In this document: positions 1 through 9,213 of the stretch, one piece after another
Position numbering within the stretch: position 1 is the stretch's first letter
How the letters are laid out: each line of letters opens with the position of its first letter
Assembly: GCF_042767895.1 (NCBI RefSeq)
Contig: NC_091553.1
Location: 46,222,195 to 46,244,694, forward strand
From: Penaeus vannamei
Lineage: Eukaryota; Arthropoda; Malacostraca; Decapoda; Penaeidae
Length of the DNA stretch: 22,500 bases
Direction: 5' to 3'
Made by a program: the position numbers and the translations under genes
Notes under the pieces: model-generated
Seen by the model: the letters and a program-made list of their open reading frames with translations, nothing else
The model's database searches: none
What the model was told of the DNA's origin: nothing

Positions 1-232
1 TCTGCGCTGTGAGTGCGGAGAGTGACTGATGTGTGTCATGGCGTGTCACCCAAGTCTCGTGGTTGACAAAAAATAAATAGATAAAAGAAAGAAAGAAAGA
101 AAGAAAAAATAGCGACAGAGAGAAACAGTATTTTTGATCTTTTCATAGGTCGGGGTTTTCATTCACGGTGTCTTGCTGTCTTTGTCTTGCTCTTTCTCTG
201 TCACGTTATCCGCTGTGTTGGTGTATTTAAAG
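1..232. other. unique spacer with short (GAAA)n
   Basis: Mixed-composition sequence with no supported gene. It holds a short A-rich stretch with (GAAA)n at about 84-108 and a T-rich pyrimidine stretch at about 170-200. No motif is convincing enough to call. Confidence 0.6.
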
Positions 233-510
233 CGTGTGTGTATGTATGGTTGTGTGTGTGTATGTATATTTGTATGTAGGGATGTATGTATTTATATTTT
301 TATGGATATGTATGATAGTATATGTATGTAGGTATGTATGTATGTATTCTTGTATTTATGCTTGTATGTATGCATGTATGTATGTATGTATGCATGTATG
401 TATGTTTGCTTGTATGTATGCATGTATGTATGTATGTATGTATGTATGTATGTATGCATGTATGTATGCATGTATGTATGCATGTATGTATGTATGTATG
501 ACTCTATGTA
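233..510. repeat. (ATGT)n tetranucleotide array, interrupted
   Basis: Tetranucleotide ATGT/TGTA array, purest from about 361 to 500, grading upstream into TG-rich and TA-rich imperfect DNA. Variant units carry a C (TGCA or TGCT) at 361, 373, 393, 409, 421, 457, 469 and 481. All spacings are multiples of 4 and several are 12, so a 12-bp higher-order unit has partly spread. Translations rich in M, Y, V and C come from this array and are not genes. Confidence 0.95.
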
Positions 511-830
511 CGGGTGCTTGTATGCGTGTGTACGCGTGCCTGCCCCGACGGCGCGGCAGGTGAGCGCGGGTCACGGGTCGAGGCGCCAGTTAATACTACA
601 AGCCCATTATGAAGGGGCGAGTCCATAGGCTTAGCATTGAAAGGCTTAATGGCATTAATAGGCCTGGGTGTGCTCGCGCCCCCGCGGCGGAGGCGGCTTT
701 GGGGGCGGTCGGCCGTGGCTGGCGTGCCTGACCTCTGCCATGCGGGATTATCCCCCGGGATTGGGTGGTTGGAGCGGGAAATCCTGGGCGGCGGGATGTA
801 ACGGCTGTCCGCGCTTCCGAGGGTCCTTGG
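511..830. other. CpG-rich unique block
   Basis: Non-repetitive, GC- and CpG-rich DNA between two microsatellites. It contains a 6-bp inverted repeat (CCTGCC 539-544, GGCAGG 555-560) and two similar AGGCTTA-containing stretches at about 627-650. A homeodomain-type palindrome lies at 647-657. It could be regulatory or an untranslated exon; I see no recognisable protein in any frame. Confidence 0.5.
647..657. promoter_or_regulatory. possible paired-class homeodomain dimer site (TAATGGCATTA)
   Basis: The word TAAT-GGC-ATTA fits the TAAT-N3-ATTA (P3) arrangement bound by dimers of paired-class homeodomains. The inverted repeat extends one base each side (TTAATG/CATTAA around a central G). It lies in unique CpG-rich sequence. 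Only the word match supports it, so function is inference. Confidence 0.2.
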
Positions 831-879
831 AGAGAGGGAGAGGGAGAGGGAGAGGGAGAGGGAGAGGGAGAGGGGAGGG
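831..879. repeat. (GGGAGA)n hexanucleotide array
   Basis: About eight units of GGGAGA, nearly perfect. The same hexamer recurs at about 2295-2310, 17658-17695 and 19105-19125. Confidence 0.95.
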
Positions 880-1117
880 AGTGTACTTATTTTGTATATT
901 AGGATATACCATCTTGACGAAGAGGATGGGGACGAGAGAGAAAAGGAGGAAAAGTAAAGAGAGAGAAAAGGAGAGAAGAGGAGGAGGATAGCAAACAGGC
1001 GGAAAAAAGAGGAAGAGGAGAGTGTCCGTCACGCTTCACTTGGCGAAATCGGGAGAGCATCACATTGATATGGAAATGACACGTGCCGATTCGATGCGGC
1101 CGACCAAGCCTCTCTGT
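880..1117. other. purine-rich then unique spacer
   Basis: A short AT-containing stretch (880-930) leads into GA-rich DNA (930-1020) and then about 95 bp of mixed sequence. No gene or structured element is supported. Confidence 0.55.
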
Positions 1118-1178
1118 GGGGGGGTGGGGGGGGGCAGGGAGGTCGAAAGGGGGGGAGGGGAGGTCGAAGGGGGGGGAG
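1118..1178 (+). repeat. G-run tract with 20-bp direct repeat
   Basis: Successive G runs of up to nine bases. GGAGGTCGAA occurs twice about 20 bp apart (near 1139 and 1159), each followed by a long G run, so the tract is a two-copy tandem repeat. More than four G runs on the plus strand make it a G-quadruplex candidate. Confidence 0.75.
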
Positions 1179-1207
1179 CGAATACTAGAGGGGGCTGTGA
1201 TAACACT

Positions 1208-1515
1208 GCGGGGTTCCCTTCCCTACTCTCTTTCGTCTTTCTCTCCATTTTCCCTTCCCTTTGCTCCTTCCTCTCTCTCCAGTTTCCTCTTCCTTTCTTT
1301 CCCTTTCCCCCTTTCCTTTCTTTCCCCCTTTCCTTTCTTTCCCTTTCCTCCCTCATTTGTTGCTTCTGGCTTTCCCTTCCATCCCGCTTACGTACTTTCT
1401 TATTCCTCCTTATCAATTCTCCCTCTCCCTCGTCTCATCACTCCCTCTTCGCCTCTCTCTCCTTCCTTCCCCCCTCCTTTTCCCCTCCTTTCCCCCCCCC
1501 CCCTTCCTTTCCTGC
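1208..1515. repeat. polypyrimidine tract
   Basis: About 300 bp, almost all C and T, with degenerate CTTTC/CCCTTT units (an imperfect repeat of CCTTTCTTTCCCCC near 1305-1345) and a C12 run at 1492-1503. Long open frames on both strands here are compositional. Confidence 0.85.
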
Positions 1516-1790
1516 CGCGTAAGGATATATTTGCAGCCTCAGATTTATCCAGGAAGTCAGCTGTTGATAGTGCGCGCGCAAGCAGATCCGAACGTGGCTG
1601 TATTATAGGCCTATCGATCTAGCCGTCCCCTTTCTCTGTTTATTTACTTTCCCCTCTTATTCTTCATCTTGTGCTTGTGTCTTGTTCTTTTTCTCCATTT
1701 TTATATGGATTAATCTCACTTGTTTTTATTTTTTATTTTTTTCAAGTCTCCGAAATTTGGAAAGAGGAAGAAGCGACGTGCAATCGCTGA
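1516..1790. other. unique spacer with ATAGGCCTAT palindrome
   Basis: Mixed sequence to about 1640, including alternating GCGCGC (1572-1579) and a 10-bp palindrome ATAGGCCTAT at 1605-1614, then T-rich DNA to about 1745 and unique sequence to 1790. No coding signal was recognised. Confidence 0.6.
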
Positions 1791-1823
1791 CCCCCCCCAC
1801 CCCTCCCCACCCCATCCCCACCC
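1791..1823 (-). repeat. C-run tract, G-quadruplex candidate on minus strand
   Basis: Six runs of three to eight C separated by single A, T or AT. On the minus strand this gives more than four G runs with 1-2 nt loops, the canonical G-quadruplex pattern. Confidence 0.8.
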
Positions 1824-2008
1824 TTCAACGGTTGAAATGGGCAATGTAAATCCCTCTTTCCTATTTTCCTGTTCCGCATGCGTCGTTCCGGTCGAGCTGC
1901 GGTTCAAATAGGATCCGAATCGTAATTGTGGGATTAAAGGCGAACTGTGAACGGTGAACAGGCTGTTCGTGATGTGTTGATTCGGTGGGTATTTTGGTCG
2001 CAATGCAG
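1824..2008. other. unique spacer
   Basis: Non-repetitive sequence with a small inverted repeat GAACA-GGC-TGTTC at 1956-1968 and GTGAAC twice (1947-1952, 1954-1959). No coding feature was recognised. Confidence 0.55.
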
Positions 2009-2400
2009 GACGGAGGGAGAGAGGGGGGAGGAGATGGAGAGAGGGGGGGAGGGAAAAGGAGGGGGAGGGAGGGGAGAGGGAAAAGGAGTGGAGGGGGAAG
2101 GAGGAAGGAGAGGGAGAGGGAGGGGAGGGAGAGAGGATAGGAAGGAGAAGGTGAGAGAGGGAGAGGGAAGGGAGAGGGAGAGGGAGAGGAGAAGGAGAGG
2201 GAGTGGGAAAGGAGAAGGAGAGGGAGGAGAAGGAGAGGGAGTGGGGAAGGAGAGGGCGAGGGAATAGGGGAAGGAGAGGGCGAGTGAGGAGAGGGAGAGG
2301 GAGAGGGATGAGCGATGAGGAGTAAATAAATAGGTGTCAGAGACGGAGTGGGAGGAGAAAGGAGAATGGTGGAAGGAGAGGGAGAAAAGAGAGGAAGAGA
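2009..2400. repeat. polypurine tract with nested 38- and 24-bp repeats
   Basis: G/A-rich DNA, nearly free of pyrimidines from 2009 to 2310. A 20-mer starting GGAGAAGG repeats at 2188-2207 and 2226-2245 (38-bp period). GGGGAAGGAGAGGGCGAG repeats at 2243-2260 and 2267-2284 (24-bp period). The last 80 bp are less pure. The 200-residue and 167-residue minus-strand open frames are Pro/Ser/Leu translations of this tract. Confidence 0.85.
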
Positions 2401-2428
2401 GCACATGTGTAACGGATAGACATACCCG

Positions 2429-2460
2429 CCCCCCCAAAAAAAAAAAAAAAAAAAAAAAAA
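2429..2460. repeat. C7A25 homopolymer junction
   Basis: Seven C followed by 25 A. An A25 run could be the tail of a retroposed sequence, but the upstream DNA is a purine tract and no target-site duplication is apparent. The reverse arrangement, T19G7, occurs at 6253-6278. Confidence 0.9.
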
Positions 2461-2708
2461 CACCGGCGGTCCTTGTGTTTTAGGCGTCCTGTCTTAATTT
2501 ATGCAAATAATCCGGTGTTATGCAAATTCTCCTCATCTTTCAAGATGCCGCTCCAATCTCTCATTCATTTCCTTGTATCATTATTATTATTAGTTTTGCT
2601 GTTTTCTTCTACATATGGATATATTCATAAATTTACTTGTTATTGTTTTTTTATTATTGTTATTATTTTACTGATATTGATTTCTTGTATTCGTGAATCT
2701 GTATCAGT
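2461..2708. other. AT-rich unique block with paired octamer words
   Basis: AT-rich sequence with two ATGCAAAT words near its start and short TTA/TTG runs at 2580-2600 and 2638-2670. No gene was recognised. Confidence 0.6.
2501..2527 (+). promoter_or_regulatory. two octamer (ATGCAAAT) words 19 bp apart
   Basis: Perfect ATGCAAAT at 2501-2508 and 2520-2527, same orientation, 11 bp between them. This is the consensus octamer bound by POU-domain factors. Two perfect copies this close in unique DNA is unlikely by chance, but a promoter or enhancer role is inference. Confidence 0.3.
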
Positions 2709-2768
2709 GAGGGAAATGGGGGGAGGCAAGGGGGGGGAGGGGGGGAAAGAGGGGGGGGGTGAGGAGGG
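2709..2768 (+). repeat. G-run tract
   Basis: Several runs of six to nine G separated by A, AA or short spacers. A plus-strand G-quadruplex is likely. Confidence 0.8.
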
Positions 2769-2960
2769 AAGCCGTGCACGGAGCTCATTGCGTAGGCCTA
2801 CCTCGCAGCGGGCCTCGTCAGCGATCGTTTGTCGCGGCGGGCGTCGTAAAATTGAAATGAGGTGGTCCGCACAAAAGGAGGCGTCGGCATAGCGAGTAAT
2901 AAACACGCCCGGCAGAAACTTTATGATTTGGCGACAGTTTAAAGCGTGATATTTTATTAC
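2769..2960. other. CpG-rich unique block
   Basis: Non-repetitive, with frequent CpG between about 2775 and 2910 and a perfect 10-bp palindrome GTAGGCCTAC at 2792-2801. This could be regulatory; no coding identity was found in six frames. Confidence 0.5.
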
Positions 2961-3432
<472 letters not shown>

Positions 3433-3609
3433 ATCCCTTCTGGGCATCGGCTTCGTAGGGCATGGTACGAGAGTGGTGCTTTGGGGCAGATGAGACTTGT
3501 AAAGGGGGGGGGGTGAGAAGTTTGTTTACTGAGAGGGATCTGTATTAATTTTATGGCCTTATTTTTATTTTTGGTTTCCGTGTTTATTTTTTTCGGTAGC
3601 ATCAAAAGA
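3433..3609. other. unique spacer with G10
   Basis: Mixed sequence with a G10 run at 3504-3513 and a T/A-rich second half. No gene was recognised. Confidence 0.6.
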
Positions 3610-3755
3610 AAAGAAAGAATGAAAGAAAGTAGAAAAAAATAGAGTGGTCTTAGATGTACCGGGAAGAGGCAGAGAAGAGAGAGAGGGAAGGGGGGGAGGA
3701 GGGGGGAGCTAGAGGGGAGGGGGTGTTGTGGGGGGGGAGTATATTTAAGTCTTCT
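3610..3755. repeat. purine tract with G runs
   Basis: GAAA-rich at 3600-3640, a short unique piece, then GA and G runs at 3665-3740. Several runs of five or more G give quadruplex potential on the plus strand. Confidence 0.75.
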
Positions 3756-4014
3756 GTGTGTAGTGGTAGTCGGTGGGATGCTTTTGTTACCGTCTCTCTT
3801 CCTCTTCCTCCTCTCCTTACCCTCTCTCCCTCTCTCTCCCTCCCTGCCGTCCACCCGGCAAAAAAATAGAGAGAAGCAGTAAAAAATAAATATAAAAAAA
3901 TAAATGAATCTTGATAATAGAACTGATTTTGCTTTGCGTTCATTAGCATTTGAAAGTGGCGGGAGGTTTCACGGCTTTGGCGCCTTCGCTCGGATCTCTG
4001 TGGTCGTGCGGGCG
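3756..4014. other. CT-rich then unique spacer
   Basis: C/T-rich DNA at about 3790-3846, A-rich at 3860-3905, then about 110 bp of unique sequence that becomes CpG-containing before the (TA)n locus. No gene was recognised. Confidence 0.55.
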
Positions 4015-4259
<245 letters not shown>

Positions 4260-4400
4260 GTATATATGTGTGTGTGTGTATGTATGTCCGTGCGTCTGTG
4301 TGTGTGTGTTTGTGTTTATGTCTGTGTTTACGTGTCTGTCTGTGTGTCTGTGTGTCTGTGCGTCTGTGTGCGTGTGCCTGTGCATGTGTGTGTGTGTGTA
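4260..4400. repeat. imperfect TG-rich array
   Basis: (TG)n interrupted by TCTG, TTTA and CG-containing units, such as repeated TGTGTCTG. Alternating purine-pyrimidine sequence with Z-DNA potential, directly following the (TA)n locus. Confidence 0.9.
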
Positions 4401-4784
4401 ATTTCGCGACAGTTCAGGAAGTGAAGAATGCAGAACGTACCCCACTCTCAGGGGACAAACTCCATGTTGCTGGTCAGAAGAACTAGGAGGGCGGAGGGGG
4501 GCGTAGGGAGGGCGGAGGGGGGGAGGGGAGTGAGGGGATGCGGTGTGGGTATGCGTCGCCCTGGTAAGCTCATCAGAATCACTAAGCAGCCGTGTGGGCG
4601 CCTCTATAACCCTTCCCCCGCTCGCCCACGCCCGTGCGAGACACAGCACTGTTCTTCCTGGATGAGGAGGGCGATGATGAACAGGGGGAGGAGGAGAAGG
4701 AGGAGGAGGAGGAGGGGTGGTATGTGGTATTTAAGATGGTTGGGGTACGGGGGAGGGAGGAGGAAGGAAGAGGAGGGAGAGGGA
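4401..4784. other. unique spacer with G-rich 20-bp repeat and (GGA)n
   Basis: About 80 bp of unique sequence, then a GGGCGGAGGGGGG word twice about 20 bp apart (4490-4522), unique DNA to about 4680, (GGA)n at 4683-4715 and more purine-rich DNA. Open frames across it are short and not recognised. Confidence 0.6.
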
Positions 4785-4860
4785 GAGATCAGAAAACAGA
4801 GATCAGAGATCAGAGAACAGAGAACAGAGAACAGAGAACAGAGAACAGAGAACAGAGAAC
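4785..4860. repeat. heptanucleotide array (GAGAACA/GAGATCA)
   Basis: Ten full 7-bp units and a partial one. Order: GAGATCA, GAAAACA, GAGATCA, GAGATCA, then six GAGAACA and a truncated copy. The variants cluster at the 5' end and the identical units at the 3' end, as expected for expansion from one side. Confidence 0.97.
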
Positions 4861-5187
4861 GATACAAAGAGTGAGAAACAGACAGACAGACAGAGACAGC
4901 TAAATAGCTTTGCTTTCAGAGAATCTTTACCGGGTTTCTGCACCCCGCTGCCCCCCTACACCCACCCCCTCCGTACATCCATACCCCAGATCTCACCCCC
5001 ACCCCCACCCCCACCTCCAGACGGGAAGTGACAGCTGCCAAATGATATCAGCATTTTCATGTTGAACAGCCGCTGTAATGGCTGTTTACTTTCGAGTCCC
5101 GTGCACCTCTCTCCCCGTGACACGTGTGGGCGAGGTGGGCGGGAGGTGGGCTAGGAGGTGCTTGGAGGGTGGGTGTTCGTGTGGGCT
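4861..5187. other. unique spacer with (CAGA)n and C-run stretch
   Basis: Begins with (CAGA)4 at about 4877-4892. C-rich DNA at 4943-5020 includes CCCCCA units at 4995-5013. Unique sequence follows to about 5120, with ACACGTGT at 5120-5127, then GGTGGG-rich DNA. No gene was recognised. Confidence 0.6.
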
Positions 5188-5318
5188 GTCTGTCTGTCTG
5201 TCTGTTTGTGTCTGTCTTGAATCTTATTCTTTTTCTCCGTTTGTCCGTCTCTCTTAACACGCTCACGTATACTTACAAAGACACACCCGGAAGCAACACG
5301 TACTTGCAAACACAGAGA

Positions 5319-5322
<4 letters not shown>
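5188..5322. other. (TGTC)n and unique spacer
   Basis: TGTC units at about 5186-5215 followed by about 100 bp of unique sequence up to the (GA)n array. Confidence 0.7.

Positions 5323-5399
<77 letters not shown>
5323..5399. repeat. (GA)38 microsatellite
   Basis: Perfect GA dinucleotide array, passing 3' into GGGGA-rich DNA. Confidence 0.97.
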
Positions 5400-5402
<3 letters not shown>

Positions 5403-5624
5403 GGGAGGGGGGGAGGGGTGTGAGCGTCTCCCTCTCCCTCCCCTCCCCCTTTAGGCAGGATCATGACAGCAAACAATTACACATCTTTTTTTTTTCTTCT
5501 TCTCATTATAAATCCGAGGTCTACTAGTCTCTGCTCGAGGGAAGTGTTTACTCAGATGCGAGTTTTTGTTCTACGGGTTTGAAGAGACCTTTCCTGGGGG
5601 GAGAGGGGGGAGGAAGGGAGGGGT
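5400..5624. other. G-rich edge, CT stretch and unique spacer
   Basis: G runs at 5399-5420, a short CT stretch at 5427-5452, about 110 bp of unique sequence, then G-rich DNA at 5596-5625. No gene was recognised. Confidence 0.6.
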
Positions 5625-6030
5625 GAAGTCTCCCTTTTCCCCTTCCCCTTCCCCTATCCCTTCCATTTCCCTATCTCCTTCCACTTCCCTTTCCCTTTCT
5701 TTCTCTTTTTTCTCCCTCCCCCCCACTCCCCTTTCCCTTTCTTTCTCTTTTTTCTCCCTCCCCCCCACTCCTCGCACCCACATCTCTCTCAATCCCCATC
5801 CTCCTCCTCCCCTCTCCTCTCCCTGTTTTCTCCCTCTCCTCTCCCCTCCCTCTCCTCCTCATCTCCTCTCCTCTCCTCTCCCCTAAACTCTCCCCTCCTC
5901 CCCTCCTCTCCTCTCCTCTCCCTAAACTCTCCCTCCTCCCCTCCCCTTCTCCTCTCCTCTCCTCTCCCTCTCCCCCTTCTCCTCTGTTCTCCTCTCCTCT
6001 CTCCCTCTCCCCTCCCCCCTCCCTCTCACC
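5625..6030. repeat. long pyrimidine tract with 42- and 39-bp tandem duplications
   Basis: About 400 bp of nearly pure C/T. A 42-bp unit is present twice (5682-5723 and 5724-5766) with one or two differences. Further 3', a TAAACTCTCC landmark at 5884 and 5923 marks a 39-bp duplication inside (CTCCT)n. Both strands stay open here by composition. Confidence 0.9.
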
Positions 6031-6202
6031 AATCCTTTTGCTTTTGCTTTCGCTACTGCATACCGGTTGCGGCGCAGGTGTTGCTAATGATGAAAAATAT
6101 GCGGAGTTCTCTAATTGGTCGCAAATTATGTAACGATCTGCATTTTGCTTTGCGCTCTCCCGGTAACGGAATTTCGGGGCTGGATCGCTTTAGTTTTTCA
6201 TA
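6031..6202. other. unique spacer
   Basis: Non-repetitive sequence of moderate GC with an inverted CCAAT word (ATTGG, about 6114). ATTTTGCTTTGCG here (near 6142) also occurs near 3927, probably by chance. No gene was recognised. Confidence 0.55.
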
Positions 6203-6278
6203 TATTTTATTATTGTTGTTGTTATTATTTATTATTATTATTATTATTATTATTTTTTTTTTTTTTTTTTTGGGGGGG
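6203..6278. repeat. (TTA)n-T19-G7
   Basis: TTA/TTG trinucleotides to 6252, then T19 (6253-6271) and G7 (6272-6278). Read on the minus strand the junction is C7A19, as at 2429-2460. Confidence 0.93.
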
Positions 6279-6555
6279 TGGAGGTGTTCATTCTCTTTTC
6301 TCTTGTCTCTCATCTCTTGTTTGCCTCTCTTGCCTCTGTTTCCTCTATTTCACTTTTATTCTCTCTCTCCTTTCTGTCTCCTCTCTTCCTAGTCTCTCGT
6401 CTCTCTCTCTCCTCTCCTCGCTCTCCTCTTCCCTCTTTTACCTTTCTCCTCTTTCTCCTCTCTCTCATCACTCTCCCCTCTTTCCCCCTTTTCTCTCCTC
6501 TTCCCTCTCCCCTTTCTCTCCTCTTCCCTCTCCCCTTTCTCTCCTCTCTCCCCTC
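6279..6555. repeat. CT-rich tract with 23-bp repeat
   Basis: C/T-rich DNA with occasional purines. A 23-bp unit containing CTCTTCCCTCTCCCC is present at about 6490-6512 and 6513-6535 with a partial third copy. Confidence 0.85.
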
Positions 6556-6714
6556 TCTATCGGCCCAAACACCTTGCTATTCCGGGTGCGCCTCTTCTAA
6601 AAAGAGAGAGAGAAAAAGATGGGCGTGAGGGAAGGCGGAAGTGAGGGCGTGGTCGTGTTTGTTTGTTTTCTTTTTGTTTTGTTTTTTGTTTTTTTTCTTT
6701 GCGGCGTTTACAGA
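6556..6714. other. unique spacer, T-rich second half
   Basis: About 100 bp of mixed sequence followed by TTTG/TTTC-rich DNA (6655-6700). No gene was recognised. Confidence 0.6.
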
Positions 6715-6792
6715 GGGGGTTTAGGCGAGGGGGAGGGGGGAAGTGGGGGAGGGGTAGGAGGTGGAGGAGAGAGAGAGGGGGGGGGGGAGGTA
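6715..6792 (+). repeat. G-run tract, quadruplex candidate
   Basis: Repeated runs of four to eleven G, the longest at 6777-6787, with short A/T/GA spacers. The pattern fits a plus-strand G-quadruplex. Confidence 0.8.
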
Positions 6793-7240
<448 letters not shown>

Positions 7241-7330
7241 CAGCTAAACGCACCAACTCCATCTTCCTCTTGTCGCAACAAACAGACCGCGATCGCCACT
7301 TTACCACCTTTTCCGAGGCATAAACGGCTT
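7241..7330. other. short unique spacer
   Basis: About 90 bp of unique sequence including a CGATCG word. A plus-strand open frame entering from the (TC)n ends here at the TAA of 7321-7323; the Ser/Leu part is repeat-derived. Confidence 0.55.
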
Positions 7331-7516
7331 GTTCTTCTTGTTCTCCTTGTTCTTCGTGTTCTTGGTATCTTGTTCTTTTTCTTCTCTTTTTTTCGTTTTC
7401 GTTTTTTGAGAGAGGTTTTGATTTTCTTTTTTTTTTGAGGTTTTGATTTTTTTTTTAGGTTTTGATTTTTTTTTTTTTTTGAGGTTTTGGTGTTTTTTGA
7501 GGTTTTGAGGTTTTTT
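7331..7516. repeat. degenerate T-rich repeat with AGGTTTTG core
   Basis: TTGTTC-type units to about 7380, then five AGGTTTTG cores at 7413, 7438, 7457, 7482 and 7500 separated by T runs. Spacings are 25, 19, 25 and 18 bp, which suggests a two-length alternating unit. Confidence 0.8.
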
Positions 7517-7690
7517 TGGGGGGGTTGGGGTGCTGCGATTGGGGGGGGGGGAGGGGAGAAGAAAAGGAAGGGAAGAGGGAAGGAAGAAAGAATAGGAGGG
7601 GAGAGGAGGTAGGAAGAGATGATTAGAGGAAGGAAGAGGCAAAAGCGAAAGGATAATAGGAGGGGGAGAAGTGAAGAGGAAGAGAAAGAG
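7517..7690. repeat. G-run and polypurine tract
   Basis: G runs at 7517-7556, including one of eleven, followed by GGAA/GAGA-rich DNA to about 7690. Confidence 0.8.
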
Positions 7691-7945
7691 GGATAGGCCT
7701 TCGGTACAGGATATGGTGGTGGTGTTATTATTATTTATTGTTATTTTGCTTATAAATTTTAATCATTTTCATGTCTTCCTGGCGGTGATTACAGGGTGTT
7801 GATGAGGTGGTGATGAGTGGATGAAATGATTATAAATATATGGAAATGAGACGGTTTTTTTTTTTCTTGAAATTAGTGGAAGCCGTGTTTTTATTCATTA
7901 TATATATATTTTTTACGTCGAATTTTTCATATAGGCTTAGGAACC
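7691..7945. other. AT-rich unique spacer
   Basis: Mostly unique AT-rich sequence with GGTGAT/GATGAG words at about 7784-7820, a T10 run near 7856 and TATATATAT near 7901. A TAGGCCT word is at 7694-7700. No gene was recognised. Confidence 0.6.
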
Positions 7946-8090
7946 CCCCCTCCCCCCCTCCCCCACCACCACTCTCCACCCCCAGAGCCTTCAAAGATCT
8001 TGTTCATGCCAAGACGGAGCCTGAATTTTCTTGAAGACACCCCCCCCCCCCCCCCCCTTCCCCCCCCTAACCCCCCCTCCTTCGGGCCGT
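7946..8090 (-). repeat. C-run clusters, G-quadruplex/i-motif candidates
   Basis: C runs of five to seven at 7946-7985 and C18 at 8040-8057 followed by C8 and C7 runs, with about 50 bp of unique DNA between. The minus strand is a strong quadruplex candidate and the plus strand an i-motif candidate. Confidence 0.8.
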
Positions 8091-8195
8091 CCGTCAGCGC
8101 CTCATTCCTCATTCCTCATTAGCGCTTTTACTCATCGCTCACTCACTCTGCCCACGAATAAGGGCCGGACGTCGATGGGCGTCGTTTTGTGTAGT
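8091..8195. other. short unique spacer with (CTCATTC)3
   Basis: Three 7-bp CTCATTC-type units at 8101-8119, then unique DNA with an ACGTCG word before the (TTA)n locus. Confidence 0.65.
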
Positions 8196-8498
<303 letters not shown>

Positions 8499-8732
8499 TT
8501 GTCTTTTTATATCCTTGTCTCTCTCTCTTTTATTATTCTTGTTTGCTTCATGTTTTCTATTTTTTGTTTCTTGTTTTGCTTTAGTTTTTAATTTCTTTTT
8601 TTCTTGCTTTATTCATTTTTTTGTGCTTTTATTTATATGCTTATTTATATTGCTTTATTTTTTTGTCGTCGTCATATCGGCCGTTTGTGTAATTATTCGA
8701 GAGAGCGATGAGGACAAAAAGTCATTTGCATA
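8499..8732. other. T-rich spacer ending in inverted octamer word
   Basis: T-rich, low-complexity sequence to about 8665, then unique DNA. A perfect ATTTGCAT (octamer on the minus strand) is at 8724-8731. No gene was recognised. Confidence 0.6.
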
Positions 8733-8791
8733 ATGTGGGAGGGAGGGGTTCAGGGGGGGAGGGGGAGGGGGGAAGGTAGGAGGGGGGAGGG
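8733..8791 (+). repeat. G-run tract, quadruplex candidate
   Basis: At least six runs of three to seven G with short A/AA/TT spacers. Confidence 0.8.
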
Positions 8792-9047
8792 TATTATTCA
8801 GACAAGACGTTTGTGTTATGGATGGCTGCTGTTAAGACGCCTCCCCCCCCCCTCATTCACTTGCTTTATCGATTCTTCTTCTTCTTCTTCTTCTTCTTCT
8901 TCTTCTTCTTCTTCTTCTTCTTCGTCTTCTTTGTCTTCTTTTTCTTCTTCTTCTTCTTCGTCTTCTGCTGCTTCTTTTTTCTTCTTCTTCTTCTTCTTCT
9001 TTCTTCTTCTTCTTTTTCTCCTTCTTTTTCTTCTTCTTTTTCCTTTT
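8792..9047. repeat. (TTC)n trinucleotide array
   Basis: A short unique stretch with a C-rich run (8842-8852) precedes (TTC)n, pure at 8873-8921 and then broken by TTG, TTTTTC and CTG variants to 9047. Poly-Phe and poly-Ser frames derive from it. Confidence 0.93.
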
Positions 9048-9213
9048 TTGATCGTGCTCTTGTTCTTATTTTTCGTTCTCTCTTCTTCTTCCTTTTTTTC
9101 GTCCTCGTTCTATCCGCCCAACCCGTCATCACCTCTTCCTGCTGCTTGATCGAGTGACGTCAGAAGCAACTGCTGCCACCTGCTTGTCGCTCAGGATCCC
9201 AGGTGGTTCCTCT
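9048..9213. other. unique spacer with CRE-like and E-box words
   Basis: T/C-rich to about 9110, then about 100 bp of unique sequence carrying TGACGTCA at 9155-9162 and a CCACCTG/CAGGTGG inverted repeat (9176-9182, 9200-9206). No gene was recognised. Confidence 0.55.
9155..9206. promoter_or_regulatory. possible CRE plus inverted E-box pair
   Basis: TGACGTCA is the full palindromic cAMP-response element for bZIP factors. The CACCTG and CAGGTG E-boxes 23 bp apart are in inverted orientation and could pair as a 7-bp stem. Only word matches support this. Confidence 0.22.

Noticed and set aside
557..565. Splice donor CAG/GTGAGC after an open frame
   Set aside because: Good consensus, but the frame before it is (ATGT)n and no partner acceptor or exon can be shown.
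234..628. Open frames of M/Y/V/C-rich peptide
   Set aside because: Direct translation of the (ATGT)n array, open on both strands.
1956..1968. Steroid-receptor palindrome GAACA-GGC-TGTTC
   Set aside because: A 10-base match to a vertebrate-type element, expected occasionally by chance; no support from context.
1861..2463. 200-codon minus-strand frame rich in P, S and L
   Set aside because: Reading of a polypurine tract; no start context, domain or codon bias.
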